DNA of 64,000 bases from Cupriavidus pauculus (GTDB lineage: Bacteria; Pseudomonadota; Gammaproteobacteria; Burkholderiales; Burkholderiaceae): positions 62,001 through 126,000 of the forward strand of contig NZ_CP044065.1 of assembly GCF_008693385.1 (NCBI RefSeq), given 5' to 3'. The notes beneath the pieces were generated by a model. That model did no database searches. It had not been told where the DNA came from and saw only the letters and a list, made by a program, of their open reading frames with translations. The position numbers and the translations under genes were made by a program. Position 1 is the stretch's first letter; each line of letters opens with the position of its first letter. Shown here one piece after another: positions 23,454 to 32,156 of this stretch.

Positions 23454-24752
23454 ATGTCCCTGAACGAACGGTCGCAGACCGAAAGCTTCTTCGCTCCCTG
23501 CCCGCGCGGTCTGGAAGCCGCGCTCGCCGAGGAGTTGCGCGAGATCGCGCAGCTGCCGGCCGTGGCCGCCACGGCGCCGTTCGCGGTGCACAAGGAAATG
23601 CCCGGCGGCGTGCCGTTCTCGGGGCCTCTGGCCGCGGCCTATGCGGTGAACCTCCATTCGCGCATTGCCAGCCGGGTGCTGCTGCGCGTGGCGCAGAAGC
23701 GCTATCGCCACGAGGACGACGTGTACGCGCTGGCGCGCGCGCAGCGGTGGGAGAACTGGTTCTCGCCCGACGAGACGCTGCGCGTCGATATCACCGCGCA
23801 CAAGTCGCCGCTGCAAAGCCTGAATTTCGTCGGCCTGCGGGTCAAGGACGGCATCTGCGACGGCATGCGGGACCGGCTGGGTGCGCGGCCGAGCGTCGAT
23901 ACCGCGAGCCCCGACGTGCGCGTCTACGCGCATCTGACCGAGTTCGACTGCACGATCTACCTCGATACCACGGGCGAGCCGCTGTTCAAGCGCGGCTGGC
24001 GCATGGAGAAGGGCGAGGCGCCGCTCAAGGAGAACCTCGCCGCCGGTATCCTGCGGCTTGCCGGCTGGGTGCCGGGACAGACCGCGCGCCCGTTCTACGA
24101 TCCGATGTGCGGCAGCGGCACGTTCCTCGTCGAGGCCGCGCAGGTGGCACTCGGCGTGGCGCCGGGCGCGGGCCGGACATTCGCATTCGAATGGCTCAAG
24201 GGCGCGGACACGCGCGCGTGGCAGGCGCTGCGCGCCGATGCCCAGCACGCGCGGGAAGCGGCACAGCGCATGGATCCGGCCACGCTGCGCGTGGTGGGCT
24301 CGGACATCTCCACGGGCATGCTCGGCATGGCGCAGGCCAACTGGGAGCGCGCGGGGCTGCCCGGCGAGGCGCAACTGAAGCAAGTGGACGCACGCTTCGT
24401 GCAGCCGCCTTTCGCGGAGCCGGGGATGCTGCTGATGAACCCGCCTTACGGCGAGCGGATCGCGGTGCGCGGCGAGCGGCGCCAGCCCATTGACGAGCCG
24501 CCGCGCGACGAGGCCGAAGAGGCCGCCGCGAACCAGTTCGCGAGTGCTTTCGCCACGACGCTGAAGCAGTCGTTCGCGGGATGGCAGGCGTGGGTGTTCA
24601 CGGGCGATATGACGATGCCCAAGCGCATGCGGCTGAAGGAATCGCGCCGCACGCCGCTGTTCAACGGCAATATCGAATGCCGGCTGTTCCGGTTCGATAT
24701 GGTGCGGGGCGGCAATCGCGCCGCCACCGAGGACAAGCCGGCGCAGGGCTGA
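23454..24752 (+). CDS. THUMP-domain 23S rRNA/RNA methyltransferase (RlmL N-terminal type)
   Basis: A 432-residue SAM-dependent methyltransferase with an N-terminal THUMP RNA-binding region (about residues 50-165) and a C-terminal Rossmann fold. Motif I is DPMCGSGTFLVEAA near residue 220 and the catalytic NPPYGER follows near residue 330. This matches the guanine-N2 methyltransferase half of RlmL (23S G2445). The RlmK half found in E. coli is absent, as in many beta-proteobacteria. It begins 24 bp after the isomerase gene and ends the plus-strand run; the next gene is convergent. Confidence 0.88.
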   Translation: MSLNERSQTESFFAPCPRGLEAALAEELREIAQLPAVAATAPFAVHKEMPGGVPFSGPLAAAYAVNLHSRIASRVLLRVAQKRYRHEDDVYALARAQRWENWFSPDETLRVDITAHKSPLQSLNFVGLRVKDGICDGMRDRLGARPSVDTASPDVRVYAHLTEFDCTIYLDTTGEPLFKRGWRMEKGEAPLKENLAAGILRLAGWVPGQTARPFYDPMCGSGTFLVEAAQVALGVAPGAGRTFAFEWLKGADTRAWQALRADAQHAREAAQRMDPATLRVVGSDISTGMLGMAQANWERAGLPGEAQLKQVDARFVQPPFAEPGMLLMNPPYGERIAVRGERRQPIDEPPRDEAEEAAANQFASAFATTLKQSFAGWQAWVFTGDMTMPKRMRLKESRRTPLFNGNIECRLFRFDMVRGGNRAATEDKPAQG

Positions 24753-24771
24753 GCGCGGACACCGCGGGCCG

Positions 24772-25815
24772 TCAGGCCTTGCGGTGCGTCAGCGCTTCCG
24801 GGTTGCGCGCGAATTCGGCGAGGAAGCTCTGCAGGCTGACCACGGGCTCCTGGAGCAGATGGCGCGGCAGGTCGAACAGCGCGTAGAAATATTCCTCCCG
24901 GCCCTCGCAGCGTTCGGCGGGCAGGCAGTACTGCTCCCAGTCCACACAGGCGGGCGTGTACATGCCGTTGCCGGGCCAGAAGAACGGCACGATGCGGCCT
25001 TCGCGCAGGCCCTCGATCAGCGCGGCCGGCGCTTCATACGCTTCCGCGGATTCGACCTGGTTCATCAGGCCCGCACGCGTCTCGATGACCATCAGCGTGG
25101 CATGGCCCTGCGCGGTCAGCAGCAGGATGCCCACCGGATTCGGATACAGGTAGTACTCGACGAAGTTGTAGCGGGCCACGGTCTGCCTCACGCGCTCGGC
25201 CATGACCGGATCGGACAGGAACGAGTACGAATGGCGTGTGAGCAGGTCACGCAGCGTGCGCGACAGCGTGGCGAAGTACTGCTGCTGCAGCGCTTCGATT
25301 TCCTGATCGAGCCGCGCGACCATGTTCGGGTCGTGCTTCTTGACGTAGCGGTCGATCAGCCCGTTGTTGAACCCCTGGATCGCGATGCTTTCGTCGGCCG
25401 TGCCCGTCAGCAGGATGGTCTTGCACGGCAAATCCGACAAGGCCTGGCAGAACTCGAGTCCGTCCATCTGCGGCATGGAGTAATCGACGACGATCACGCC
25501 GGGCTGCAGAAAGCGGTGGACGTCGTGGATCTGCCGATGGATCCGATCGACGTCTAGCTGCACGGTGCGACGCTCGCTAAGGAACGTCAGGTCGTCGTGC
25601 GTGACGCGCACGGGCAGGAAGCCCGGGTAGCGCGTGTCGTACGACTCGCGGATCCAGGCCAGCGCCTCGCGCGGATCGGTAAAGCTGACCACCGCACGCG
25701 ATGCATCCATCTGGAAGGCCAGACTGTCGATAAACGACTTGCTGTCGTCTACGAGCACGGTCAGGACTGGGTGATGGAAGACCGACAGGTTTCTGTCGTG
25801 CGGGTTGAAAGTCAT
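24772..25815 (-). CDS. Orphan response regulator with an insertion-bearing receiver domain
   Basis: A 347-residue protein starting MTFNPHDRNLSVFHHPVLTV. The receiver domain has the acidic pair D23-D24, phosphoacceptor D111 in VIVVDYSMPQMDGLEF, a Thr in ILLTGTADE and the Lys in YVKKHD. The pair and the phosphosite are 87 residues apart instead of about 44, so roughly residues 60-103 are an insertion. Residues 170-347 match no domain I recognise. No kinase is adjacent. The start follows three tandem 12-bp repeats. The true start could lie upstream since the frame is open to 25971. Function unknown. Confidence 0.8.
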   Translation of the reverse strand: MTFNPHDRNLSVFHHPVLTVLVDDSKSFIDSLAFQMDASRAVVSFTDPREALAWIRESYDTRYPGFLPVRVTHDDLTFLSERRTVQLDVDRIHRQIHDVHRFLQPGVIVVDYSMPQMDGLEFCQALSDLPCKTILLTGTADESIAIQGFNNGLIDRYVKKHDPNMVARLDQEIEALQQQYFATLSRTLRDLLTRHSYSFLSDPVMAERVRQTVARYNFVEYYLYPNPVGILLLTAQGHATLMVIETRAGLMNQVESAEAYEAPAALIEGLREGRIVPFFWPGNGMYTPACVDWEQYCLPAERCEGREEYFYALFDLPRHLLQEPVVSLQSFLAEFARNPEALTHRKA

Positions 25816-25824
25816 GGTGCGATA

Positions 25825-25860
25825 GGTTCGGCAAGCGTTTCGGCAAGCGTTTCGGCAAAC
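25825..25860. repeat. Three tandem 12-bp repeats upstream of the orphan response regulator
   Basis: Copies of GTTTCGGCAAGC at 25825-25836 (one change), 25837-25848 and 25849-25860 (one change). They sit 9 bp before the regulator's ATG on the minus strand, in the translation-initiation region. Being a multiple of three, copy changes would not alter an upstream-extended frame. Confidence 0.85.
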
Positions 25861-26046
25861 GGCCGTGGCTGACGGCGGAAGGGCTGGAGCGAAGGCCAGT
25901 ATAGCGCGCCAGCAAGTCCGTGCAACCCGCACACATGAAAGCAAGCGACCGGCGTTGTCAGCCGGCCGCATGAGTTCGATAACGTTGATTTCAGGTCTTC
26001 ACGGCACTTTATTCTGAAGCGCCGGAACGCACGGAAATCCGCAGGG

Positions 26047-27516
26047 TCATTCGACGGCCTTGACCATGTCCTCGACCACCTTCTTGGCGTCGCCGAACAC
26101 CATCATCGTCTTGTCCATGTAGAACAGCTCGTTGTCGAGGCCGGCGTAACCGGCCGCCATCGAGCGCTTGTTCACGATGATGGTCTTGGCCTTGTAGGCC
26201 TCGAGAATCGGCATGCCCGCGATCGGCGATTTCGGGTCGGTCTTGGCGGCGGGGTTGACCACGTCGTTGGCGCCGAGCACCAGCACCACGTCGGCCTGCC
26301 CGAACTCGCCGTTGATGTCCTCCATCTCGAACACCTGGTCGTACGGGACCTCGGCCTCCGCCAGCAGCACGTTCATATGGCCCGGCATGCGGCCCGCCAC
26401 GGGGTGGATCGCATACTTCACGGTGACGCCGTGCTCGGTGAGCTTGGCGGTCAGTTCCTTGAGCGCGTGCTGCGCGCGGGCGACGGCCAGGCCGTAGCCC
26501 GGCACGATGATCACGGTCTCGGCATTGCTCATCAGGAACGACGCATCGTCGGCCGAGCCCGACTTGACCGGGCGCTGCTCCTGCTTGCCGGCGCTCGCAC
26601 CGCCCGCCTCGCCGCCGAAGCCGCCGAGAATCACGTTGAAGAACGACCGGTTCATCGCCTTGCACATGATGTACGAGAGGATCGCACCGGAAGAGCCGAC
26701 CAGCGAGCCCGCGATGATCAGCATCGGGTTGTTCAGCGAGAGGCCGATACCCGCCGCCGCCCAGCCCGAGTACGAGTTCAGCATCGACACGACCACGGGC
26801 ATGTCCGCGCCGCCGATCGGGATGATGATGAGCACGCCGAGCACGAACGCGATCGCGAGCATGATCAGGAACGGCAGCCAGTCCTGCGACAGGAAGAAGA
26901 TCACGCCGAAGCCGATCATCGCGATGGCGAGCAGCAGGTTCAGCCAGTGCTGTCCCGGAAAGACCACGGGCGCGCCCTGGAACAGGCGGAACTTGTAGCG
27001 GCCCGCGAGCTTGCCGAACGCGATGACGGAACCGGAGAACGTGATCGCGCCGACGAAGCAGCCGATGAACAGTTCGACGCGGTTGCCCGTGGGAATCAGG
27101 TGCGAGCCCGGTGCCGTGATGCCGAACGCGGCGGGTTCCGCCACGGCGGCCACCGCGATGAACACCGCGGCCAGGCCGATCAGCGAGTGCATGGCCGCCA
27201 CGAGCTCGGGCATCTTGGTCATCTCGACCTTGCGCGCCACATAGGCGCCGATGCCGCCGCCGACGACGAGCGCCGCGAGGATCAGGCCGATGCCGGTGCC
27301 GATCGATTGCTGCGCGGCGCCCGCGGCCAGGAATTCATGCTTGAGCTTGACGATCAGGACCAGCGTGGTCACCGCGGCGATGGTCATGCCGGCCATGCCG
27401 AACGCGTTGCCGCGCCGCGCGGTGCCCGGCGACGACAGGCCCTTGAGCGCCTGGATGAAGCAGACCGACGCGACGAGGTACAGCAGCGTGACGAGGTTCA
27501 TGCTGATGAGTTCCAT
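26047..27516 (-). CDS. pntB: NAD(P) transhydrogenase, beta subunit
   Basis: Proton-pumping hydride transfer between NADH and NADP at the inner membrane. The 489-residue product starts [20 protein letters not shown], with about eight to nine hydrophobic helices to residue 290 and the NADP-binding dIII domain at the end (ETVIIVPGYGLAVARAQHAL, GANDVVNPAAKTDPKSPIAG). A GGAGGGTGCG site precedes the ATG. Its start overlaps the stop of the small subunit by one base. It is the last gene of the pnt operon. Confidence 0.96.
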   Translation of the reverse strand: MELISMNLVTLLYLVASVCFIQALKGLSSPGTARRGNAFGMAGMTIAAVTTLVLIVKLKHEFLAAGAAQQSIGTGIGLILAALVVGGGIGAYVARKVEMTKMPELVAAMHSLIGLAAVFIAVAAVAEPAAFGITAPGSHLIPTGNRVELFIGCFVGAITFSGSVIAFGKLAGRYKFRLFQGAPVVFPGQHWLNLLLAIAMIGFGVIFFLSQDWLPFLIMLAIAFVLGVLIIIPIGGADMPVVVSMLNSYSGWAAAGIGLSLNNPMLIIAGSLVGSSGAILSYIMCKAMNRSFFNVILGGFGGEAGGASAGKQEQRPVKSGSADDASFLMSNAETVIIVPGYGLAVARAQHALKELTAKLTEHGVTVKYAIHPVAGRMPGHMNVLLAEAEVPYDQVFEMEDINGEFGQADVVLVLGANDVVNPAAKTDPKSPIAGMPILEAYKAKTIIVNKRSMAAGYAGLDNELFYMDKTMMVFGDAKKVVEDMVKAVE

Positions 27517-27842
27517 CACGCACCCTCCTTGCCAGCTTCGGCCTTTGCCTTCGGTTCCTTCTTCTTGAACATCTCCAGCATGCGCTGGGTCACGAGGAAG
27601 CCGCCGAACACGTTGACGGCCGCGAGTGCCACCGCGAGCGTCCCCATCACGCGGCCCACACCGCCTTCGGTCAGGCCGGCGGCGAGCATCGCGCCGACGA
27701 TGATGATCGCCGAGATCGCATTGGTCACGGCCATCAGCGGGGTATGCAGCGCGGGCGTGACGGTCCACACCACGTGGTAGCCCACGTAGATCGCCAGCAC
27801 GAAGATGATCAGGTTGATCACCGTATGGTTCACCATCTCCAT
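27516..27842 (-). CDS. pntAB: NAD(P) transhydrogenase, alpha subunit part 2 (membrane piece)
   Basis: A 108-residue membrane protein with three hydrophobic helices (about residues 6-28, 34-56 and 62-84) and a Lys/Glu/Ala-rich tail. It corresponds to the C-terminal membrane part of E. coli PntA, here encoded separately as in many alpha- and beta-proteobacteria. [20 protein letters not shown] is the conserved core. It overlaps pntB by one base (TGATG). panD lies between it and pntAA. Confidence 0.93.
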   Translation of the reverse strand: MEMVNHTVINLIIFVLAIYVGYHVVWTVTPALHTPLMAVTNAISAIIIVGAMLAAGLTEGGVGRVMGTLAVALAAVNVFGGFLVTQRMLEMFKKKEPKAKAEAGKEGA

Positions 27843-27975
27843 CGACTTCTCCCTCCGTTTGCTTGATTCTTGAGAATGCGGAAAACCGGGTCGACTTCTG
27901 TTGTTGCGAACGACATGTTGCGAACTACGCGGGCGGGGCGCCCCTGGCTCGGGACGCCCGGCACGGACCGGCGGA

Positions 27976-28338
27976 TCAGGTCTGCTTGATTTCCTTGATG
28001 CCGTTCCTGTCGTTCACGAGGATGACCTTCGGTTTGTACGAGCGGATTTCCTCGTCGGTCATCGGCGCGTAGGTGCAGATGATCAGGTGGTCGCCAAGGT
28101 GCGCGCGGCGGGCCGCGGCCCCGTTCAGCGAGATCTCGCCGGTACCGCGCGCGCCCTTGATGATGTACGTGGAAAAGCGTTCGCCGTTGTTCACGTTGTA
28201 CAGCTCGATCTTCTCGAATTCCTTCATGTCGGCGGCTTCGAGCAGATCTTCGTCGATACCGCACGAGCCCTCGTAGTTGAGGTCCGCCTGTGTCACGGTG
28301 ACACGGTGGAGCTTGGCGCGGAGCATGATGCGTTGCAT
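27976..28338 (-). CDS. panD: Aspartate 1-decarboxylase
   Basis: Makes beta-alanine for pantothenate and CoA. The 120-residue proenzyme has the self-cleavage site Gly24-Ser25 within NYEGSCGID, which yields the pyruvoyl group, plus [16 protein letters not shown] at the start and [11 protein letters not shown] near residue 90. The ATG at 28336-28338 follows a GGAC site. It is embedded in the same-strand pnt gene group, about 90 bp after pntAA and 133 bp before pntAB, an unexpected place for it. Confidence 0.96.
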   Translation of the reverse strand: MQRIMLRAKLHRVTVTQADLNYEGSCGIDEDLLEAADMKEFEKIELYNVNNGERFSTYIIKGARGTGEISLNGAAARRAHLGDHLIICTYAPMTDEEIRSYKPKVILVNDRNGIKEIKQT

Positions 28339-28427
28339 GGGTGATACGTCCTTCAGGAGTGAGACATGCGGCGCCGGTCCATGCCGGCGCCGTCGGTGGG
28401 TAAAGCGGGCGATGCGGTTGATGCGGG

Positions 28428-29549
28428 TCAGGCGGCCTGTCGGACGAGCTGGCCGTCGCGGCACATCAGGCAGGCCGCGACGATGTCGTCTTCGAGGTTC
28501 AGCACGTAGCGGCCATCCTTGTCGATGACGAGCTTGAGAAAGTCGAGCACGTTGCGCGCGTAGAGCGCGGACGCGTCGGCGGCGACCATGCTGGCCAGGT
28601 TGGTATGGCCGATCAGGGTCACGCCGTGGCGCTCCACGACCTCGTCGGCCACCGTCAGCGGGCAGTTGCCGCCCTGCGCGGCGGCGAGGTCGACCACGAC
28701 CGAGCCGGGCTTCATCTGCTGGACGGTTTCTTCCTTCAGCAGCACCGGTGCCTTGCGGCCCGGAATCAGCGCGGTGGTGATCACGATGTCGGCCTGGCGC
28801 GCGCGCTCGTGCACGAGCTCGGCCTGGCGGCGCATCCAGTCGGCGGGCATCGGGCGCGCGTAGCCGCCCACACCCTGCGCGATCTCGCGCTCCTCGTCGG
28901 TCAGGAACGGCACGTCGAGGAACTTGGCGCCCAGCGATTCGATCTGCTCCTTCACGGCGGGACGCACGTCCGAGGCTTCGATTACCGCGCCGAGCCGCTT
29001 GGCCGTGGCGATCGCCTGCAGGCCTGCGACGCCGGCGCCGAGGATCAGCACGCGGGCCGCCTTCACGGTACCGGCCGCGGTCATCAGCATGGGCATGAAG
29101 CGCTGGTAATGATGGGCGGCGATCAGCACGGCCTTGTAGCCGGCGATATTGGCCTGCGACGACAGCACGTCCATGCTCTGCGCGCGCGTGGTGCGGGGTG
29201 CGGCTTCGAGCGCGAACGCCGTGATCGACGCCGCGGTCATGCGCGCGTTGTTCTCGGTATCGAACGGATTGAGCATGCCGATAAGCACGGTGCCGGGCTT
29301 CATCTGCGCGCGCTCGGCATCGTCGGGCGCGCGGACCTTGAGCACGATCTCCGCGCCATACGCCTCGGCGGCGGAGCCGATGCGGGCGCCCACGGCCTCG
29401 TATGCGCCGTCGGGCTGGCTCGCCCTGACGCCCGCGCCGGATTGCACCGTGACCTGGTGCCCCTGCGCGACGTACTTCTTGACGGTCTCCGGGGTGGCAG
29501 CGACGCGAGTTTCGCCTGCCCGCGTCTCCAGCGGGATACCGATGTGCAT
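28428..29549 (-). CDS. pntAA: NAD(P) transhydrogenase, alpha subunit part 1 (NAD-binding)
   Basis: The soluble dI domain of the transhydrogenase, 373 residues, starting MHIGIPLETRAGETRVAATP after a strong ATAAGGAGAAAT ribosome site. It has the alanine dehydrogenase/PNT fold, with the Rossmann motif LILGAGVAGLQAIATAKRLG near residue 165 and the mobile loop region RPMPADWM. No membrane segment is present, consistent with the split alpha subunit. It heads the pntAA-panD-pntAB-pntB group and is divergent from the porin gene. Confidence 0.95.
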   Translation of the reverse strand: MHIGIPLETRAGETRVAATPETVKKYVAQGHQVTVQSGAGVRASQPDGAYEAVGARIGSAAEAYGAEIVLKVRAPDDAERAQMKPGTVLIGMLNPFDTENNARMTAASITAFALEAAPRTTRAQSMDVLSSQANIAGYKAVLIAAHHYQRFMPMLMTAAGTVKAARVLILGAGVAGLQAIATAKRLGAVIEASDVRPAVKEQIESLGAKFLDVPFLTDEEREIAQGVGGYARPMPADWMRRQAELVHERARQADIVITTALIPGRKAPVLLKEETVQQMKPGSVVVDLAAAQGGNCPLTVADEVVERHGVTLIGHTNLASMVAADASALYARNVLDFLKLVIDKDGRYVLNLEDDIVAACLMCRDGQLVRQAA

Positions 29550-29675
29550 CGTTAATTTCTCCTTATGAGATATCAATCCGATACCGCAGTTTTTGCGCAG
29601 CTTACCCGAATATGGGTGGGGATGGTGGCTGACTCGTCGGATTTTTGTCGGATCGACACCACCCATTTTCAGTAC

Positions 29676-29742
29676 GCATCAAACCGCCGAATTGATGCGG
29701 CATATCCCGGGCGAGGACGTCTTTTGACACCGAATTGATGCG
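29676..29742. promoter_or_regulatory. Repeated CCGAATTGATGCG motif and GCATCAA/TTGATGC inverted repeat upstream of the porin
   Basis: CCGAATTGATGCG occurs at 29687-29699 and again at 29730-29742 (43 bp apart). The first copy is part of an inverted repeat GCATCAA (29676-29682) and TTGATGC (29692-29698). The 272-bp gap between pntAA and the porin gene holds nothing else I recognise. The layout suggests a paired operator. Confidence 0.5.
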
Positions 29743-29821
29743 CGGCTCCGTATCGTGCCGCTCACGCCGCCCAAGGCACCTCTGCCGGGCGGACGCATCG
29801 TTCAACTCGTCTCCCATCCTC

Positions 29822-30679
29822 ATGATCGCCTCGCGTCTGTTTACCGCCGTCCCCGCCACCATCGTCCTGACCGCCTCGCTCGCGGTGCCGCTCTCGTCCG
29901 CCTTGGCGCAGGAGGCACCCGCCGCGGGCGTGTCCTCCGATATGCCCTCCTTCGATATGCCCCCCTCCGATACGCCCTCCGATAAGCCGGCGGACGTCTC
30001 GCCGCACACGTTCACCGCGAACGTGACGCTGGCCAGCGAATACCGCTATCGCGGCCTCATGCAGACCAACCGCCGTCCCGCGATTCAGGGCGGTTTCGAC
30101 TATGCGCATGCCAGCGGCCTCTACCTCGGCAACTGGAACTCGAACATCAGCTGGCTCTCGGACAGCAACGCCGAGGTGTCCGCGCCGATCGAGATGGATT
30201 TCTACGGCGGCTTCCGCAACACCCTCGACGTGGCCGGGGCCGACATCGCCTACGACGTCGGCGTGCTCGAGTATTACTACCCGGGCGACTACCCGTCGGG
30301 CTTTACGCGTCCGTACACCACCGAGGTGTACGCGAGCGTCGGCTATGGCCCGGTGACGCTGAAGTACTCGCACGCGCTGACCAACCTGTTCGGCTTCGCG
30401 GACAGCAAGAACAGCTACTACCTCGACCTGTCGGCCAACGTGCCGCTCAACGTGTGGGACCTCACGTTCAACGCGCATGTCGGCTATCAGAAGGTGCGCA
30501 ACGTGGTCGATGCCTCGTACACGGACTGGAAGGTCGGCGTGACCAAGGACTTCGGCAAGGGCCTCTCGGTCGCGGTGGCGTATCTGGACACCAACGCGGC
30601 GCGCGGCGTCTACACGAACTCGCATGGCCGCTACATGGGCCGCGCCACGGCGTTCGCGTCGATCACCAAGACGTTCTGA
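29822..30679 (+). CDS. TorF-type putative outer-membrane porin (Gcw_chp family)
   Basis: A 285-residue exported protein. Residues 1-29 are a signal peptide ending ALA; residues 31-60 are a low-complexity linker with short MPSFDMPPSDTPSDK-like repeats. The remainder is a predicted beta-barrel with alternating aromatic and glycine residues: NVTLASEYRYRGLMQTNRRP, LYLGNWNSNISWL and a C-terminal aromatic ending in Phe (FASITKTF), the usual outer-membrane sorting signal. The TorF/Gcw_chp family name reflects a conserved signature; substrate is unknown. The start at 29822 is the first with a plausible signal sequence. Confidence 0.82.
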   Translation: MIASRLFTAVPATIVLTASLAVPLSSALAQEAPAAGVSSDMPSFDMPPSDTPSDKPADVSPHTFTANVTLASEYRYRGLMQTNRRPAIQGGFDYAHASGLYLGNWNSNISWLSDSNAEVSAPIEMDFYGGFRNTLDVAGADIAYDVGVLEYYYPGDYPSGFTRPYTTEVYASVGYGPVTLKYSHALTNLFGFADSKNSYYLDLSANVPLNVWDLTFNAHVGYQKVRNVVDASYTDWKVGVTKDFGKGLSVAVAYLDTNAARGVYTNSHGRYMGRATAFASITKTF

Positions 30680-30703
30680 TACGCCATGCGTCTTGACGCG
30701 TTT

Positions 30704-30744
30704 TTGATGCCGCCCCGGCGCATTGCTGCATCAAATTGAGATGC
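30704..30744. promoter_or_regulatory. TTGATGC/GCATCAA inverted repeat downstream of the porin gene
   Basis: TTGATGC at 30704-30710 and GCATCAA at 30728-30734 repeat the hexamer pair seen upstream of the porin. The right arm is also part of the near-palindrome GCATCAAATTGAGATGC (30728-30744). It lies 60-100 bp before the next gene. Confidence 0.4.
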
Positions 30745-30803
30745 CCGTCCCTAGCATGGAAGCATGTTCAACAGACGACTCGCCGCTGCGCGGGTCAACG
30801 TCC

Positions 30804-31163
30804 ATGCGACAGACCAGCCTTGCCATCGCCTTCGCTTCCGTGCCGCGACGCCGTCCGGCACCGGCCCCGCGCGCCACGCGCACCGAAGGCGATGGTCAAA
30901 GGATCCGCATCCGGCTTGCGGTGGCTTCCGCGCAGGTGTTCGCGCTGCGGCAGATCCTGCATCGCGCGATCGGCGAACTGGCGCGCGTCTACGTCGTGGA
31001 GGTCGATCATCGCCACGAAGAGACCACGCTGCATGTGGAAGTGGAACGCGGCGGCCGCGATGCGGCGATGCACGCGATCATGGCCGCGCTGCCGGCCGCC
31101 GAGTTTGGCGTGACGTCCGTGCTGGGATGCGATCACGTCGGGAGCGATCATGCCGCACACTGA
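30804..31163 (+). CDS. Small hypothetical protein, possible ACT-like fold
   Basis: I do not recognise this gene. From the ATG at 30804 it encodes 119 residues; the frame is open from 30723. An Ala/Pro/Arg-rich N-terminus (to about residue 28) is followed by a compact alpha/beta region, IRIRLAVASAQVFALRQILH, then ELARVYVVEVDHRHEETTLH and VEVERGGRDAAMHAIMAALP, whose strand-helix-strand-strand-helix order resembles an ACT or similar ferredoxin-like regulatory domain. It overlaps the downstream DapA-like gene by 14 bp, which supports it being translated. Confidence 0.6.
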   Translation: MRQTSLAIAFASVPRRRPAPAPRATRTEGDGQRIRIRLAVASAQVFALRQILHRAIGELARVYVVEVDHRHEETTLHVEVERGGRDAAMHAIMAALPAAEFGVTSVLGCDHVGSDHAAH

Positions 31164-32064
31164 TGGCCCGCGCGGCGGCCTCTGGCTGCCGATGATCACG
31201 CCGATGCGCGGTGGCGAGCCCGACCTCGACTGCGCGCAGCGGCTGGCCGCATGGTACGCGGCGGAAGGTGTCGATGGCCTGATCGTGCTGGGCACGACGG
31301 GGGAGGGCGGGTTGCTCTCCGACGCCGAACGGCTGTCCCTGACCGAAGCCGTCTGCGAGGCCGTGCGGGGTGCCGTGCCCGTGATGGCGGGCGTGGGCGC
31401 CGTGGATACGCGCGCGGTCTGCGAACAGGTGCGCCGGCTCGAACGGTTCGACCTCGCGGGCTACCTCGTGCCGCCCCCCTATTACCTGCGCGTCTCGGAC
31501 GAAGGCATCGCCTGGCACGTGCGCCGCGTGGCCAGCCAGACGCCGCGCGCGCTGATGCTCTACAACGTGCCCAAGCGCACGGGCACGTCGATTTCCGCCT
31601 CGCTGGCGCTGCGGCTGGCCGCGCATGGACAGGTGTGCGCGATCAAGGAGTGCGATCCGGCCAACATGCGGGCGCTGGCGGCGCCGTCGCACCGCCACGC
31701 GGGCCTCGACGTCTACTGCGGCGAGGATGCCGCGATGCTCGACCACCTGCTGGCCGGCGGCGCCGGCGCGGTGCCCGCCGCCGCGCATGTGCGTCCGGAC
31801 CTGTTCGTGCAGCTGCTGCGGCTGGCGCGTGCCGGCGACGCGGCCGGCGCGCGTGCGCTGTTCGAGCGCCTGCTGCCGATGATCACGCTGTTGTTCGCCG
31901 CGCCCAATCCCGCGCCGGTCAAGGCCGCGCTGGCGCTCTGCGGCCTTGCGCGCGATGAAGTACGGCTGCCGCTGACCCCCGTCGATACGGCGCTGGTTGC
32001 ACGCATCGAGGCCGCGCTGGCCCAGTTGCCGCCACGGATGTCGCTGCACGCCCGTGCGGCCTGA
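31150..32064 (+). CDS. DapA-family lyase/aldolase (dihydrodipicolinate synthase-like)
   Basis: A 304-residue class I aldolase-fold protein. It has GTTGEGG at residues 48-54, the catalytic Tyr at 138 in YNVPKRTG and the Schiff-base Lys at 166 in CAIKECDP. These residues are common to DapA, N-acetylneuraminate lyase and KDG aldolase, so the true substrate is not settled. The gene is not next to other lysine genes, dapB being 15 kb away. It overlaps the small upstream protein and is followed by a 92-bp gap before nudJ. Confidence 0.85.
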   Translation: MPHTDGPRGGLWLPMITPMRGGEPDLDCAQRLAAWYAAEGVDGLIVLGTTGEGGLLSDAERLSLTEAVCEAVRGAVPVMAGVGAVDTRAVCEQVRRLERFDLAGYLVPPPYYLRVSDEGIAWHVRRVASQTPRALMLYNVPKRTGTSISASLALRLAAHGQVCAIKECDPANMRALAAPSHRHAGLDVYCGEDAAMLDHLLAGGAGAVPAAAHVRPDLFVQLLRLARAGDAAGARALFERLLPMITLLFAAPNPAPVKAALALCGLARDEVRLPLTPVDTALVARIEAALAQLPPRMSLHARAA

Positions 32065-32156
32065 CCGACCGGCTGGCTGGGCAGGAGCGTGAGCGGGACC
32101 GGTGCACGATCGTCCGGCAGCCGGTAAAATGCCGGATTGCTTAAAAATTGTGCATC

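Noticed and set aside
28339..28427. A separate gene between panD and pntAA
   Set aside because: The gap is only 89 bp and shows no frame with a start and ribosome site.
31150..32064. Calling this gene dapA
   Set aside because: The catalytic Tyr and Lys are shared with several aldolases and lyases, and it is not near lysine genes, so only the family is named.
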